64,000 nucleotides of DNA from Chondrilla cf. caribensis (GCA_964020155.1 OZ026565.1:2493501-2557500); one strand, 5' to 3'. Shown: positions 18,766 to 30,752, counted from the first letter of the stretch. A program made the numbers and translations. The notes: generated by a model not told the origin, from the letters alone.

Positions 18766-19661
18766 CCAATAATCAATACTGAATAACATACGTATACTCC
18801 ACTGACAGTGATGTTGTACATAGTCTTGTATATATGCTGCCCTGAATTTATCACTATGATATCATATTCATTCACTCAGTTCAAAATGTTGTTAATATAG
18901 GTATAATATAATATCTAGATAGCACTTAATAATAATTATGCTTGCGTTAATGTATGCGTATTCAGCTTGAAATGAGCACACTAGTACTCCTATAATGATT
19001 GCCTGATCAATATGTCATATGCATACTAACGTTTTTTTTTTACTTTGGTACACATCCAAATACGAGATATTGTTGAAATCTATATTAATTTTTATACGGA
19101 TGTATTATAATCTATTACTCTATAAGTTTAATATACATTTCCCTCGAAAGCAGCAACTGTTATTCAGTATACGTTTCAAAATAAATAGTATGTAACTATT
19201 TTGAATTGCTGGGAAAGTGGACTGCATGGGATTCCAGCACAAAAGTTTCCCCAAACATCGATGTCTAATCTAGTGATGTTGTTTTGAACCTGAAAAGGGT
19301 GTCTGAGTGGTTCAAGTGAGGTGTGTGTGTGGGGGGGAGGAGGGACAGCCCCAGATGTTTTAATTGGAATTAAAAGTTTTGGTGCATGTACCATGCTCCA
19401 ACTTTAATTCATGCAATAAAATCCACGAGTAAAATCGATCTGCTTTCATGAAAGTACAATTATTATGAATATATAGAATTTCCTACAATTATCCGATACA
19501 TCAGCCAGCTTACATATTGTGTCACTGTGAATACACAAGTGAGACCTAAGAGTAACAAAATACCTTGTGAATTCTACAGTGAATAGACAAGTGAGATCTC
19601 AGGAATACCATTTAAAACTACCAGTCAAGTAAATTACTAAAGCTACAGTACTTAGATGTTA

Positions 19662-21401
19662 CTAAACTCTCTGCTTCCTGATAATCTCATCCTGCATAGC
19701 TGGGAGGAGGCCTTTACTGAAGGTGACAGACAGCAACTCGTCCACGTCGTTGATCTCGGGATACTGACGAAGAGCCCATTTCAAGTAGAGCTTGAACTCG
19801 GACCAGTCAACAAATCCGTCACAATCCATGTCGATTGCTTGCATTGCCTTTCTGGCATTTTCACATCGGAAGCATCCGAAATAAGGAGCCATGAAGCCAT
19901 TGTAAAAGGAATCAAACTGTAGACGATCATCGTTTCGAATTTCATCTCGTAGGTCCCATTGGTCCCAAATTGCTCTGACTTCCTCAATCAACATCTCACT
20001 GGCGGCCGACTTCAATTCCATCTTTCCAATGATGTCACGCATGTCTTCTGTGATCTTCCCACCAGATCTGTCAAACAATAGGGCAAGTCCGACCTTACTC
20101 ATGTACTCCTCCTTCCTGTTGTTAGTCAGGTCCTCTATCATCACCTTTTTCATTTTCTCGGCCATTTCAATGGTGAATTGTGGATTTTCACCAAACAACT
20201 CCACCATCCTGTCGCGGATCATTTCCAAACTAGCCAATGTACTCATTCTTCTGGGAGGCTCCTCGCCAAAGAAGGCTGCCACATCAAACTGCCCATTTCC
20301 ACCTTGACCCATGCTTCCTAACTCAAAGACCATATCCAACGCTCGTTCTCCATACAAAACCTGCTTAGGGTGGGGTGCTTTGCCTGTAGTTATTTTGGTT
20401 ATTTCGGCAGCAGCTCTCCTCAGCTCGGTGCAGTTGTAACGTTCTTGAACGAATTTGTTGCCCAAACGAACGAGATTCATCAGTGTGATGGAAGAGCTGG
20501 CATGGCCAACGGCAGCCCCCTCCTCGCAGATACTGGCCCACACACCACTGGCACCGTTGCTAAGACAGGTCAGTGCTGCAGTGTCTGCAAGCCCCCACTT
20601 CTCATGAACGTGGACCAGCACTTTGCAAGACTCCCACCTGGTACTATCGAGCACTCCTCGGAGGGCAGATGTATAAATACCGAGCTCATCCGGCATGAAT
20701 TGCCCCAATGGCTCCTCGAAAATCACGCCCAATGGCCGTTGTTTCGGGGGCAATCCAGCAAGATACTTGACTAGAGTGAAAACGCGTTCCGGATTCTCCT
20801 TCATTGCAAATGGAAAGTCGCGAATGTTGATAAAGACGTTGGGTTCGTGGTGGAGGTGTTTGATAGCCCATTTGATCCTCTTGCGGAGAAGATGGCAGTA
20901 ATCATCGATGGTGAACTTCCCGTTCCAGTCAACCCTAGGATCGACGAGGTCTATCTCGATGATGGGATTTCTCAAACCAAACGTCTTCATCTTCTCCAAT
21001 CCCACGGGTATCGGTTTCTTATGGAGCACTCCGTCTTTATTGATACTGTCGGTAATCTCAGAGAAGGCGTATAGCGTGCTGAAATCCTCCCCGCGCTCAC
21101 TCAACTGTCGAATGAACTCGTCGTCCACACGCGTCATGTGAGAAAAGGCAGCCACAATGATATGCTTCATCCCGCATCTTTTGACTTCGTTGTAGATTTT
21201 CCACTTGTTCTCTAGCGTATGACCGCGAAGTTGTCCCACAGTGCTCTCTCTGATGGAGTTATCGAGGACGAAACAATCCAGGTCCTTCAAAACCTGTCTC
21301 TTCCTGGCTATTTCGGCAATAGCAGTGTTTAAACGGCTAATTTCATCCTGAAAGTCTCCAGATGTAGACGCTTCGAAACGCTTTGAGTGGGGTGTAGCCA
21401 T
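19662..21401 (-). CDS. DRE-TIM-like barrel with C-terminal EF-hand, copy 1
   Basis: Single uninterrupted frame of 579 codons. The barrel resembles the HMG-CoA lyase/isopropylmalate synthase (DRE-TIM) superfamily. Residues ~47-52 read DNSIRE, matching the strand-1 D-x-S/T-x-R-D/E signature. HVHEKWGLAD at ~264-273 matches the H-x-H metal-binding motif, with Glu where the family usually has Asn. A GASGVWAS strand follows. Near the C terminus DMDCDGFVDWSE (~524-535) is a canonical EF-hand calcium loop. Known family members cleave or form C-C bonds at a divalent metal; the substrate here is unknown. I start at the ATG at 21399-21401, preceded by GTG. A pyrimidine-rich ...ACTACAG stretch just upstream could be a 5' UTR splice acceptor. 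The gene is intronless among intron-rich neighbours, which suggests retroposition or transfer. It duplicates 28145-29884. Confidence 0.85.
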   Translation of the reverse strand: MATPHSKRFEASTSGDFQDEISRLNTAIAEIARKRQVLKDLDCFVLDNSIRESTVGQLRGHTLENKWKIYNEVKRCGMKHIIVAAFSHMTRVDDEFIRQLSERGEDFSTLYAFSEITDSINKDGVLHKKPIPVGLEKMKTFGLRNPIIEIDLVDPRVDWNGKFTIDDYCHLLRKRIKWAIKHLHHEPNVFINIRDFPFAMKENPERVFTLVKYLAGLPPKQRPLGVIFEEPLGQFMPDELGIYTSALRGVLDSTRWESCKVLVHVHEKWGLADTAALTCLSNGASGVWASICEEGAAVGHASSSITLMNLVRLGNKFVQERYNCTELRRAAAEITKITTGKAPHPKQVLYGERALDMVFELGSMGQGGNGQFDVAAFFGEEPPRRMSTLASLEMIRDRMVELFGENPQFTIEMAEKMKKVMIEDLTNNRKEEYMSKVGLALLFDRSGGKITEDMRDIIGKMELKSAASEMLIEEVRAIWDQWDLRDEIRNDDRLQFDSFYNGFMAPYFGCFRCENARKAMQAIDMDCDGFVDWSEFKLYLKWALRQYPEINDVDELLSVTFSKGLLPAMQDEIIRKQRV

Positions 21402-24026
21402 CACCGTGAGTACTGTAGTCTGGTAGAGGTAGGTCTGTGGTGAGAGGAGGATCCCTTATATTGAAGTTTGTATAACATTATATAATTAACAACGTATAAC
21501 TATAACGTATTCTAATATTATATATAGGTATTCATTAGTATATGTATGATATTATATTGGTATTGAGAAATTGTGACGAATATATATTATATGCAACTCT
21601 CGACCGATATAATATATATATATATATATATATGATATAATAATAATAATAGTAATAATAATAATAATAATAGTAATAATAATAATAACAATAATAGTAA
21701 TAATAATAATAATAATAATAAGTGTAAATAGGAAATTAGAAGATAATAAAATCATCGTGGAAGTCATCACTTGACCCCAGGACTGATGCCGCGTTCCCCC
21801 TTTGAACAGCCACAGCAATTCTCTGTAGCAGGTAGTGGTGTGATCTCTGCTCTCCAGTCTCTGCCTTGAGTTGCAGGGCCAGCTAGTGCAGGAAGTTTCT
21901 GGCCTTGGAGCCTAAAACCCTTTTGTTTCAATTCCAATGGGGACAAAAAGATAGGTGGCAGCAATGTACGTCCTTGTACTTCTCTATATTTAGTTGTTCC
22001 GCACGGTTGGCTATAGCACCAGGCCCGTTATTATTGTATTGTGTAAACAGTATTTGGTTTGTTTCATTAATCATCGGTTTATATATATTATATATATATA
22101 TATATATCCAATACGATAACATGATAATATATATATACATGCATAATAATAGTTGTAATTGCATGTCATGACTACACAAATTATAACGCGGAATACGGAA
22201 CACGGAATGCGGATTACGGAATAATTAAAATGACCGGCTAAGTCACGACACTTTGTATGCCGTTTTCAGCCTTTCCTACACAATGCATTGCATTTCATTC
22301 CATGGACCTGCTTCTCGTCCGTATTTATTTGGTTATTACTGTAGCCACATTCTAAGTGGTGATATGTTTGGGAATTGCGTATAGGTAGCTTTACTGTACC
22401 TATAAACAATTCCCAGACTTAAGAGGTGTATGTGTGCTCCCAATAATAATATGTGAGAGGAAATTACTTCACATATTTGGGGTTGAATTTCAAAATATCA
22501 CCACAACTGCTAGTCTCTGTTCAGACAATTTCCTGAGAACAGTCACAAACTGGCACAAATATACAAACTGTAACTAATGCTGACATTTGGTTCCATATGA
22601 TTTTAGCAGATAAGATTGATGCTGTCGCTATCAGCGTAGCACAACAGGTACACCTGCAGGTTAATTAATCTATGAACCATGTATGATAACCCCTACGATG
22701 TACATATATATGTCCTCCTCAATTGAATGAGGTTCTAGTTGTGGCATGTACACATGACTAACAAAGGCATGAACATGCAAAAATGTGAACTGACAGTAAC
22801 CTTTGTGTCACCTCGGGTCTAATTAAATAATGTATGGGAAGAATATTTGTGTATTTGGATCAACCCATCCCTGTAAGCAGCATTTTGACATTCACAATGA
22901 TTGGTACCCACGTTGATTCTTCATGTAATATTATTATCACAATTTGGTTATTGTACATATACACATATCAAAATAGGGATTCTACTTACTGTGGGTGTGT
23001 AGATGTCTAATCTTATATGTACACAGCAAACAATGTGACTCCTCACCTTAGTGATAATAACTGGATCAACTCACTCCTGTATAGAATTCTCCACATTTCC
23101 TTGATTTCATATGGTCACATAATGTTATTTACCCATTGGACTCAAAACACCTAAGAATTGAATTCAAAGAAACCCCATAATAATATAATTGAGTTGTCCC
23201 TATTATAGTAAATAAGTTTAGCACGCGCATGTGTAGGTGTCATGATGAATAAGCGATTAGTAGGAAGTAACTGTACCCAGCAGCATTGTCAGACTATAAT
23301 AGTGGACTGTTATTAATCCACTATCACTTTATCCCTCAAACCTTTTCTACCCACCACAATATCCCAATACCAATATAATATTATGCAAACAGAATATCTA
23401 ATAATATATGAATATCCACTTAATCTGTCACACTCATTAATCTACCATATTTTCAAAAAAAAATCGTGGGGAATTTATAGAATTCACTGTATTTACTACA
23501 GTATGTAATACATATAATGCATACAAAGAGATCCCATACCCTAACAAATGTGTTATCAATAAGTAAATATACCTCCAAAGGAAGTACTATTATCAAGGGA
23601 CAGGACTGAACACAAGGACCACATGGATCAATGAACCTACAGTATAGACCAGAACACGTACATCCCATTCACACATGTATTAAGTGCATACATGATGGTT
23701 TGATGGGTAAAGACAGTTGTAAGACAAGTGAATGAAATGTAGAGAAAAGAAAACGAATTTGACGAGTACATGTGGAAATTATCAGTATATCACTGTTGAC
23801 CATGTAGAACTGATGCTAAAACCAATATTGTCATATAATGTATACTTGGAATATCTATGAAAATCAAGCTATATTACATACTCTTACAAAGTTGCCCGAT
23901 CCGGCATTATGTCATCACTCTCGTCGCAAGGATATAAGTGTAGGCCGGTGACATGGAAGGCCCACAGCAATCCATCCCATTGTCGGTGTACGAGTACGAG
24001 AAGGCGCACCACAACAATTGTATAAA
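21402..24026. other. Spacer upstream of DRE-TIM copy 1
   Basis: About 50 bases next to the gene are shared with copy 2. The rest is AT-rich, with microsatellites and a short run of CGGAATACGGAA-like words near 22190-22222. No gene seen. Confidence 0.6.
21610..21722. repeat. (TA)n and (AAT)n microsatellites
   Basis: A TA run is followed by AAT/AGT triplets upstream of DRE-TIM copy 1. The same place in copy 2 has no such tract. Confidence 0.9.
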
Positions 24027-24559
24027 ATGGCGGCTATTGCGGAACCTATAGGGCTAAACTCAAGACAATATTTGTGTAGATTGCGGCAAGCCAAAGATCG
24101 CGAGGTCGTCTCTGGCATGATCAAGTCAGTTTTGGAAAGTTATGGACTGTGTTATGAACCCAATGCAGCTGACGAAGATGCTATTTTAGTGGAGAAGTAT
24201 TTTGAAGGAGACCGAGGAGAGTTTTGGGTGGTGCCAGGTGGAAGACACGGAAGGAAGGATTGTAGGGTCTTTGGCGTTTTACGAGAGTCACAGGGGAGGA
24301 AAATGCGTTGAAATACTTAAAATGTATTCACTACCGAAAGTTAGGGGAAAGGACTAGGAAATTAAGGCTTTGCTGCTGTTAATGGAGAAGAGGATTAAAA
24401 AGAAAGGTTATGAAGTTATACTGATATCTCGAAACAGCCTCTGTGTTGAAGGAGGCTTGCGTGATGTACCAAAAGTTTGGATATAAAGCAGTAGAAGGTG
24501 TGGAAACACCTCGATGTGACATGCTTATGTACAAACCCACATCTGAAGTTGGAGATTAA
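24027..24559 (+). pseudogene. GNAT-family N-acetyltransferase pseudogene
   Basis: A recognisable acetyltransferase fold is spread over three frames. Frame one starts at ATG 24027 (MAAIAEPIGLNSRQYLCRLR) and reaches GEFWVVPGG. Frame two carries LKMYSLPKVRGKD, a TAG at 24355-24357, then KALLLLMEKRIKKKGYEV, which matches the acetyl-CoA-binding loop and following helix of GNAT proteins. Frame three carries ASVLKEACVMYQKFGYKAVE, the typical C-terminal GNAT motif, ending at TAA 24557-24559. There are no introns, so a decayed retrocopy is plausible. At least two frameshifts and one stop rule out a normal product. Confidence 0.75.
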
Positions 24560-24654
24560 CATGTCATCTTTTGTCATCCCACACAGATTGTACGTGATAT
24601 ACACATACACATGTATTTTTATAATTTTTTTTGTTTTTTTTTGTTTGTTTTTGC

Positions 24655-24698
24655 GTGTGTGCGTGTGCATGTGTACGTGTGTGAGTGTGTGCATGTGT

Positions 24699-24750
<52 letters not shown>
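24655..24750. repeat. (TG)n tract downstream of the GNAT pseudogene
   Basis: Imperfect then perfect TG dinucleotides about 100 bases after the GNAT stop codon. Confidence 0.9.
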
Positions 24751-24753
<3 letters not shown>

Positions 24754-25167
24754 GTATGTGTTTCTAGAATTAGTTAAATGTTTGAATTTTTAATAAATTT
24801 ATATTATATTATCACCTTTTCAATGAAAGAATTGTATTATGTTGTAATATTATTGGTGAAACTACTGGTATTGAATATGTACCCATATGGATGAATGCTT
24901 ATTTGTATGTTGCGTGTTACAGGTTCATGGTACTGTTTGCTAGATGTATTATCATGTAAAGCTAATATAATATCATACACAGTGAAAGTAAGTAAATCCG
25001 AAATATGTATGCTTCCTTTCTTTGGTGCATACCACTTGAAATACGTATTTAGCCTCTATTTTATGTAATGTTCTGGTGTGATTTATTTCTCATTCAGCTC
25101 ATCTGCTCTCCAATCTCTTATAATCATAGTAACTGTTATAGGCTGAGTTTGAAATGTATTAATTTAC

Positions 25168-25413
25168 CTAATCTACAGGAAAAGTGAGTGTTCTGTAGCT
25201 GACTCTTATTCCACTTTTAGTATTTGCAAAGACCCACTTTACATGTACAGACATGCAGTCAACTCCATTTATTACAAATCCACTTAATGTGTTTGCACAT
25301 ACTTTATCACCTTTAGAGATGACATGTAGATCTAGATAGTGGATTGTTTCATACCAAGGCAAAGCCAGAGGTATTCGAATTCCATACCAGGATCCATTCC
25401 ACGTGTACCTTTC
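25168..25413 (-). CDS. Possible terminal exon of an unrecognised gene
   Basis: After a pyrimidine-rich acceptor (CACCTTTAG) a frame runs 82 codons to a stop at 25168-25170. It includes WYGIRIPLALPWYETIHYLD and alternating hydrophobic/polar stretches (VHVKWVFANTKSGIRVSYRT) that suggest beta strands. I could not place a convincing upstream exon, though a short open stretch lies at about 25475-25558. The family is not recognised, and this may be a relic. Confidence 0.3.
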   Translation of the reverse strand, partial: ERYTWNGSWYGIRIPLALPWYETIHYLDLHVISKGDKVCANTLSGFVINGVDCMSVHVKWVFANTKSGIRVSYRTLTFPVD

Positions 25414-27059
25414 CTAAAGGTGGTATAATTAATATAATTATAGACGTAATATACATTTGCTGACCTTTTTGATAGTCAATTAAGTGGATCTCAGGGATAC
25501 ACTGGATATGTACCCCTAGCTGACCGTCTCTTTGATGTTGCCAGAAATCTGAGCACATGCATAATATATATATAATATATATACGTATACAGCATAAAGA
25601 CAGGAAAAGCTCATAATATCATTGTGGTGTACGTATATTATACACAAAAGCCTGGTCTTATGTATATATTATGCATGCATGTGGAAAAATATACTTGTTT
25701 TTTCACTCAAATCTCATTCATGTCAAACTGATTAAACTTTAAATTGGTTTCAAATTGTTAATAATATTACTTTACCCTTCAACTTTCCTTGTTATGTGTA
25801 CCCTCAATTACGTCCTCACCATTTCAGAATATGTTACCTTTGTAGCGTTTAGTTATGAGGCATGGTCATGGTTGACAGGTGACAGTTACGAATAAAGATA
25901 TTATGCATGTATTCTCTGCATATATTTGCATGTGGTAACAAATAGCGAGATACAGAGTACACGTGCACAAGCCTTTGGATCTCTGTGATCAATATGGATT
26001 TTCTTCTCACTTTGTTCTGGTTGTCTGGCATTGTTCAAGGAGTGTTAAAAAGGACAAGGAATTTACCAAGTATTAATGATTACTCAGAGTGGATCAATAG
26101 GAGACTGGTCACATTTTATTCCTGCCATGCGTAGTTCATATTTGTAACATTTTTGAGGAAGTATTCTTGACACTAAGTCAATTCTATGAATACAGTATGA
26201 ATGTATGAATATAACAGTTGTATGAATATACAGAATGTATGAATATTACAGTTGATTAACGAAATAGTTGCATAATTCAAAAGTTGCACATACCACGAGT
26301 CTCGGGTCAAGTGATGTACATACATTTAATTTTACAATATTTCAGACTCGAGAAGCTGTAGAAGAAAGAATTCAGGTGATTAGCAGTTTATCAGTGATAA
26401 GAGGTGTGAGCTTTCACAGAATAGTAGTCCAGTCCAGGCTGTGAATAGACTGCAGCTGCTGGTGAGTCGTCTCACCCAATGATATAATATACTAATACAT
26501 GTATGTGTGTATGTACACAGGTTCATACCTCTAAATCTACAGTCAAGTCAAGGTTACAGGAATATGCATGGGTTACATTTGCATGGTATCCTCAGGAAGA
26601 GTGGAATGAGCTGTTTGTCCAGGGAAGAGCATACAATGCATACAATGACTGCAGCCCGGATGAGTTGAAGGAAATGTTCAATAGAGCCATTCTTATAACA
26701 GCATATCCTCACTTTGACATAAATGATACAGATTCCATCATTGGAGATATTGTTAGTTGCACTAATGTCACTGAAATATTCTGCTTGCATTTATACTAAA
26801 TGAATGTGTAAGTATCCTGAAACTGATATAACCGTAGACGTATGTATCATTTTGCCATTAGGCTATAGAAGATGTGTACACATACATATTCATGTACTGC
26901 AGTCAGACCTCTTCATGACATTTCTCTTGGCTAATTACTTTCCAGATCGAATGCCTGCTGTAATAACCAGATTTCTATTGTGACCAGTAGAGTGAATGCA
27001 TACAAAGCAGTTTCTTTGTATGGGAAAAGATGAGATTTTGTGAGCATGAGCTGTGCAGC

Positions 27060-27560
27060 ATATGGAGGCTGTTGTTATGGCTGGTGCCTGGTTAAGTGCT
27101 CCTCCCATATCCTCCCTTGGCTTGATGATGGAGGACGATGCAGTGCACATGAGGATCGCCGTTGGTCTCTAGCTGGCTAGGTATGCCACTCTGTACTCCG
27201 CACCAATGCACTCTGTGTGGTAAAGAAGTGGATACCTCTGGTACTCATGATCTGCACTGGAGATGGAGTGCTGGTCGCCACTCTAGACATGCTGCCCTCA
27301 ACACCCTTATCAAGAACTCCTTGGCTTCCATTGATGTCCCAGCCATCCTAGAACCTTAGGGTTTGTTAAGATCAGATGGGAAACAAGTGGGTGGCATCAC
27401 TGTGGTACACTGGAAGTCTGGTCACGCACTAGCTTGGGACATTAAATGCTGCGACATCTTCGCCCGTCCTACTTAACTGTGGCAGCTTCAGGGACGGGCA
27501 TGGTGGCTAGACATGCTGAGGAACAAAAGAAAGTCCTGTATGATGAACTTGGGATATACT
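27060..27560 (+). mobile_element. 3' end of a decayed retroelement coding region
   Basis: Conceptual frames on the plus strand give GAWLSAPPISSLGLMMEDDA, then CTPHQCTLCGKEVDTSGTHD, GRHSRHAALNTLIKNSLASI, a W-K-x-G-x-x-L-A-W-D-I-x-C pattern and a final AASGTGMVARHAEEQKKVLY. This order is that of the C-terminal part of reverse-transcriptase-like polyproteins common in marine invertebrate genomes. The frames are broken by an in-frame TAG near 27168-27170 and by shifts, so it is inert. It lies between the two DRE-TIM copies. Confidence 0.6.
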
Positions 27561-28144
27561 ATAATAATATTACAATCTATTGCTCGATAAGTTTTCATTT
27601 CCCTTGAAAAGCAGTAACTGTTATTTAGTATAAGTTTCAAATATAATAACTATTTTGAATTGCTGGGAAAGTGGACTGGGATTCCAGCACAAAAGTTTCC
27701 CCAAACATTGATATCTAAACTAGTTAATCAGATGTTGTTTGAGCCTAAAAAGAGTGTCTGGATAGTTCAAGTGAGGTGTGTGTGTGGGGGGGGGGGGAGG
27801 AGCAGCCCCAGGAGATTCTTTAACTTTGAATTGCTTGTTTTGTGCATGTATATACCATGCTCCAGCTTCAATGTATGCAATAAAATCTATGAGTGAAATC
27901 GATCTGCTTTCATGAAATTATAATTATTATGAATATTAATCATTGAAACTATAATATTATAGAATTTCCTACAATCCAATACATCAGCCAGCTTACATAT
28001 TGTGTCACTGTGAATACACAAGTGAGACCTAAGAGTAACAAAATATCTTGTGAATTCTACAGTGAATAGACAAGTGAGATCTCAAGAATACCATTTTAAA
28101 CTACCAGTCGAGTAAATTACTAAAGCTACAGTACTTAGATGTTA

Positions 28145-29884
28145 CTAAACTCTCTGCTTCCTGATAATCTCATCCTGCATAGCTGGGAGGAGGCCTTTAC
28201 TGAAGGTGACAGACAGCAACTCGTCCACGTCGTTGATCTCGGGATACTGACGAAGAGCCCATTTCAAGTAGAGCTTGAACTCGGACCAGTCAACAAATCC
28301 GTCACAATCCATGTCGATTGCTTGCATTGCCTTTCTGGCATTTTCACATCGGAAGCATCCGAAATAAGGAGCCATGAAGCCGTTGTAGAAGGAATCAAAC
28401 TGTAGACGATCATCGCTTCGAATTTTATCTCGCAGGTCCCATTGGTCCCAAATTGCTCTGACTTCCTCGATCAACATCTCACTGGCGGCCGACTTCAATT
28501 CCATCTTTCCAATGATGTCACGCATGTCTTCTGTGATCTTCCCACCAGATCTGTCGAACAATAGGGCAAGTCCGACCTTACTCATGTACTCCTCCTTCCT
28601 GTTGTTAGTCAGGTCCTCTATCATCACCTTTTTCATTTTCTCGGCCATTTCAATGGTGAATTGTGGATTTTCACCAAACAACTCCACCATCCTGTCGCGG
28701 ATCATTTCCAAACTAGCCAAAGTACTCATTCTTCTGGGAGGCTCCTCACCAAAGAAGGCTGCTACATCAAACTGCCCATTTCCACCTTGACCCATGCTTC
28801 CTAACTCAAAGACCATATCCAACGCTCGTTCTCCATACAAAACCTGCTTAGGGTGGGGTGCTTTGCCTGTAGTTACTTTGGTTATTTCAGCAGCAGCTCT
28901 CCTCAGCTCGGTGCAGTTGTAACGCTCTTGAACAATTTTGTTGCCCAAACGAACGAGATTCATCAGTGTGATGGAAGAGCTGGCATGGCCAACGGCAGCC
29001 CCCTCCTCGCAGATACTGGCCCACACACCACTGGCACCGTTGCTAAGACAGGTCAGTGCTGCAGTGTCTGCAAGCCCCCACTTCTCGTGAACGTGGACCA
29101 GCACTTTGCACGACTCCCACCCGGTACTATCGAGCACTCCTCGAAGGGCAGATGTATAAATACCGAGCTCCTCTGGCATGAATTGCCCCAATGGCTCCTC
29201 GAAAATCACGCCCAATGGCCGTTGTTTCGGGGGCAATCCAGCAAGATACTTGACTAGAGTGAAAACGCGTTCCGGATTCTCCTTCATTGCAAATGGAAAG
29301 TCGCGAATGTTGATAAAGACGTTGGGTTCGTGGTGGAGGTGTTTGATAGCCCATTTGATCCTCTTGCGGAGAAGATGGCAGTAATCATCGATGGTGAACT
29401 TGCCGTTCCAGTCCACCCTAGGATCGACGAGGTCTATCTCGATGATGGGATTTCTCAAACCAAACGTCTTCATCTTCTCCAATCCCACGGGTATCGGTTT
29501 CTTATGGAGCACTCCGTCTTTATTGATACTGTCGGTAATCTCAGAGAAGGCGTATAGCGTGCTGAAATCCTCCCCGCGCTCACTCAACTGACGAATGAAC
29601 TCGTCGTCCACACGCGTCATGTGAGAAAAGGCAGCCACAATGATATGCTTCATCCCGCATCTTTTGACTTCGTTGTAGATTTTCCACTTGTTCTCTAGCG
29701 TATGACCGCGAAGTTGTCCCACAGTGCTCTCTCTGATGGAGTTATCGAGGACGAAACAATCCAGGTCCTTCAAAACCTGTCTCTTCCTGGTTATTTCGGC
29801 AATAGCAGTGTTTAAATGGCTAATTTCATCCTGAAAGTCTCCAGATGTAGACACTTTGAAACGCTTCGAGTCGGGTGTAGCCAT
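28145..29884 (-). CDS. DRE-TIM-like barrel with C-terminal EF-hand, copy 2
   Basis: Second intact copy of 579 codons. I count eleven amino-acid differences from the copy at 19662-21401, five of them in the first ~35 residues. The DNSIRE signature, HVHEKWGLAD metal motif and EF-hand loop are unchanged. About 550 bases of 3' flank (27565-28144 versus 19105-19661) and about 50 bases upstream of the ATG are also duplicated; further upstream the copies diverge at a GGATCCC. The sequence upstream of that point instead matches the truncated third copy (GGACAGCTA-GATTACAAAT), so copies 2 and 3 share a promoter-side ancestor. An intact frame after duplication suggests recent origin or selection. Confidence 0.85.
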   Translation of the reverse strand: MATPDSKRFKVSTSGDFQDEISHLNTAIAEITRKRQVLKDLDCFVLDNSIRESTVGQLRGHTLENKWKIYNEVKRCGMKHIIVAAFSHMTRVDDEFIRQLSERGEDFSTLYAFSEITDSINKDGVLHKKPIPVGLEKMKTFGLRNPIIEIDLVDPRVDWNGKFTIDDYCHLLRKRIKWAIKHLHHEPNVFINIRDFPFAMKENPERVFTLVKYLAGLPPKQRPLGVIFEEPLGQFMPEELGIYTSALRGVLDSTGWESCKVLVHVHEKWGLADTAALTCLSNGASGVWASICEEGAAVGHASSSITLMNLVRLGNKIVQERYNCTELRRAAAEITKVTTGKAPHPKQVLYGERALDMVFELGSMGQGGNGQFDVAAFFGEEPPRRMSTLASLEMIRDRMVELFGENPQFTIEMAEKMKKVMIEDLTNNRKEEYMSKVGLALLFDRSGGKITEDMRDIIGKMELKSAASEMLIEEVRAIWDQWDLRDKIRSDDRLQFDSFYNGFMAPYFGCFRCENARKAMQAIDMDCDGFVDWSEFKLYLKWALRQYPEINDVDELLSVTFSKGLLPAMQDEIIRKQRV

Positions 29885-30230
29885 CACCGTGAGTACTGTA
29901 GTCTGGTAGAGGTAGGTTTGTGGTGAGAGGAGGATCCCAATAGATAACGGACAGCTAGGTGATTACAAATAATCGGCGAGCTGTCTGTGCACAATGTTAC
30001 TTAGCGGTTTCCTCTTCTCTGCTGGTGTATACATTGTCTGGCCTGCTATGACCGTCCCACCAAACGCCCTGGGCGAGGAAAGGGAGGGACGGTCCAGGGG
30101 CACTAGAGATTAATTCACACTTTGCCGTTATCAACATGTGACAGATCAAATTTCGACCTGTTTTATACAATATTGGTAATTTATATTGGCTGAATAGCTT
30201 AAATGCCAATACAAATTCTTCAGAAATTCG

Positions 30231-30600
30231 GGCTTTCGCAGAGGTTTAGATAACTTGTTCGGCCGCGGATTTCCTCCAAGTAGTACATATCTACCTCATA
30301 CTTTCATATCTTAAAGAAGACATGTATAGCTATTACTTCTGACGTTTTCTGACTACATCGTCGCTTCTCCACTCTGTAGCGAAGTCTGTCCGAAAGCTCA
30401 TCTCTTTCCAAATATCGATTATTTTCAGATGCTTTTCTGATCGTCTGTAACAGAGCGTTGCAATAAGCTACGAGGATCTTACTGAGTGGGGAACGAATAC
30501 ATGTAATGGCATATGTAACAAAGTTCATCGGGAGTCGATAGATTTTATAGTTTTCGAGTAATTTTAGATGACTGAATATAGGCGGTGTCAGAAAATCAGT
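30231..30600. mobile_element. Single-arm relative of the 870-bp palindromic element
   Basis: Tracks the right half of 62533-63402 closely: the AACTTGTTCGG start, the CACTCTGTAGCGAAGT block, AATATCGATTATT and the GGCGGTGTC end. The opposite arm is missing, so it is a half-element or deletion product. Confidence 0.65.
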
Positions 30601-30752
30601 TGAGCTGGAAATTAAAGTGACACACGACTGAGATCCTATCGGTATATCGATTGAAGAAGTTCGAATGAAGGTAAACGACCGATTCTGTCATTTGTGCTGC
30701 TCTACACTTGATGTGAAGAATTACCTACTACGATCTAACACCTTTTTTTAAT

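Larger units (their letters stand above)
17460..19661. other. Spacer between plexin copy B and DRE-TIM copy 1
   Basis: Holds the 440-bp element at 17648-18087 and a partial miniature element at 18607-18765. From about 19105 it is the duplicated 3' flank of the DRE-TIM gene. No convincing gene. Confidence 0.6.
24560..28144. other. Spacer between the GNAT pseudogene and DRE-TIM copy 2
   Basis: Apart from the TG tract, the possible exon at 25168-25413 and the retroelement remnant, an isolated frame of ~94 codons follows a TATGTACACAG acceptor-like site at about 26520-26799; I do not recognise it. From about 27565 the sequence duplicates the 3' flank of DRE-TIM copy 1. Confidence 0.5.

Noticed and set aside
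20029..21141. Several plus-strand frames inside the DRE-TIM genes
   Set aside because: They are antisense shadows of the minus-strand coding frame, appear equally in both copies, and have no recognisable domain.
19662..29884. Bacterial contamination as the source of the intronless DRE-TIM genes
   Set aside because: They are embedded in the same AT-rich animal DNA with shared repeats, carry an EF-hand, and lie on one contig with intron-bearing genes; transfer or retroposition fits better than contamination.
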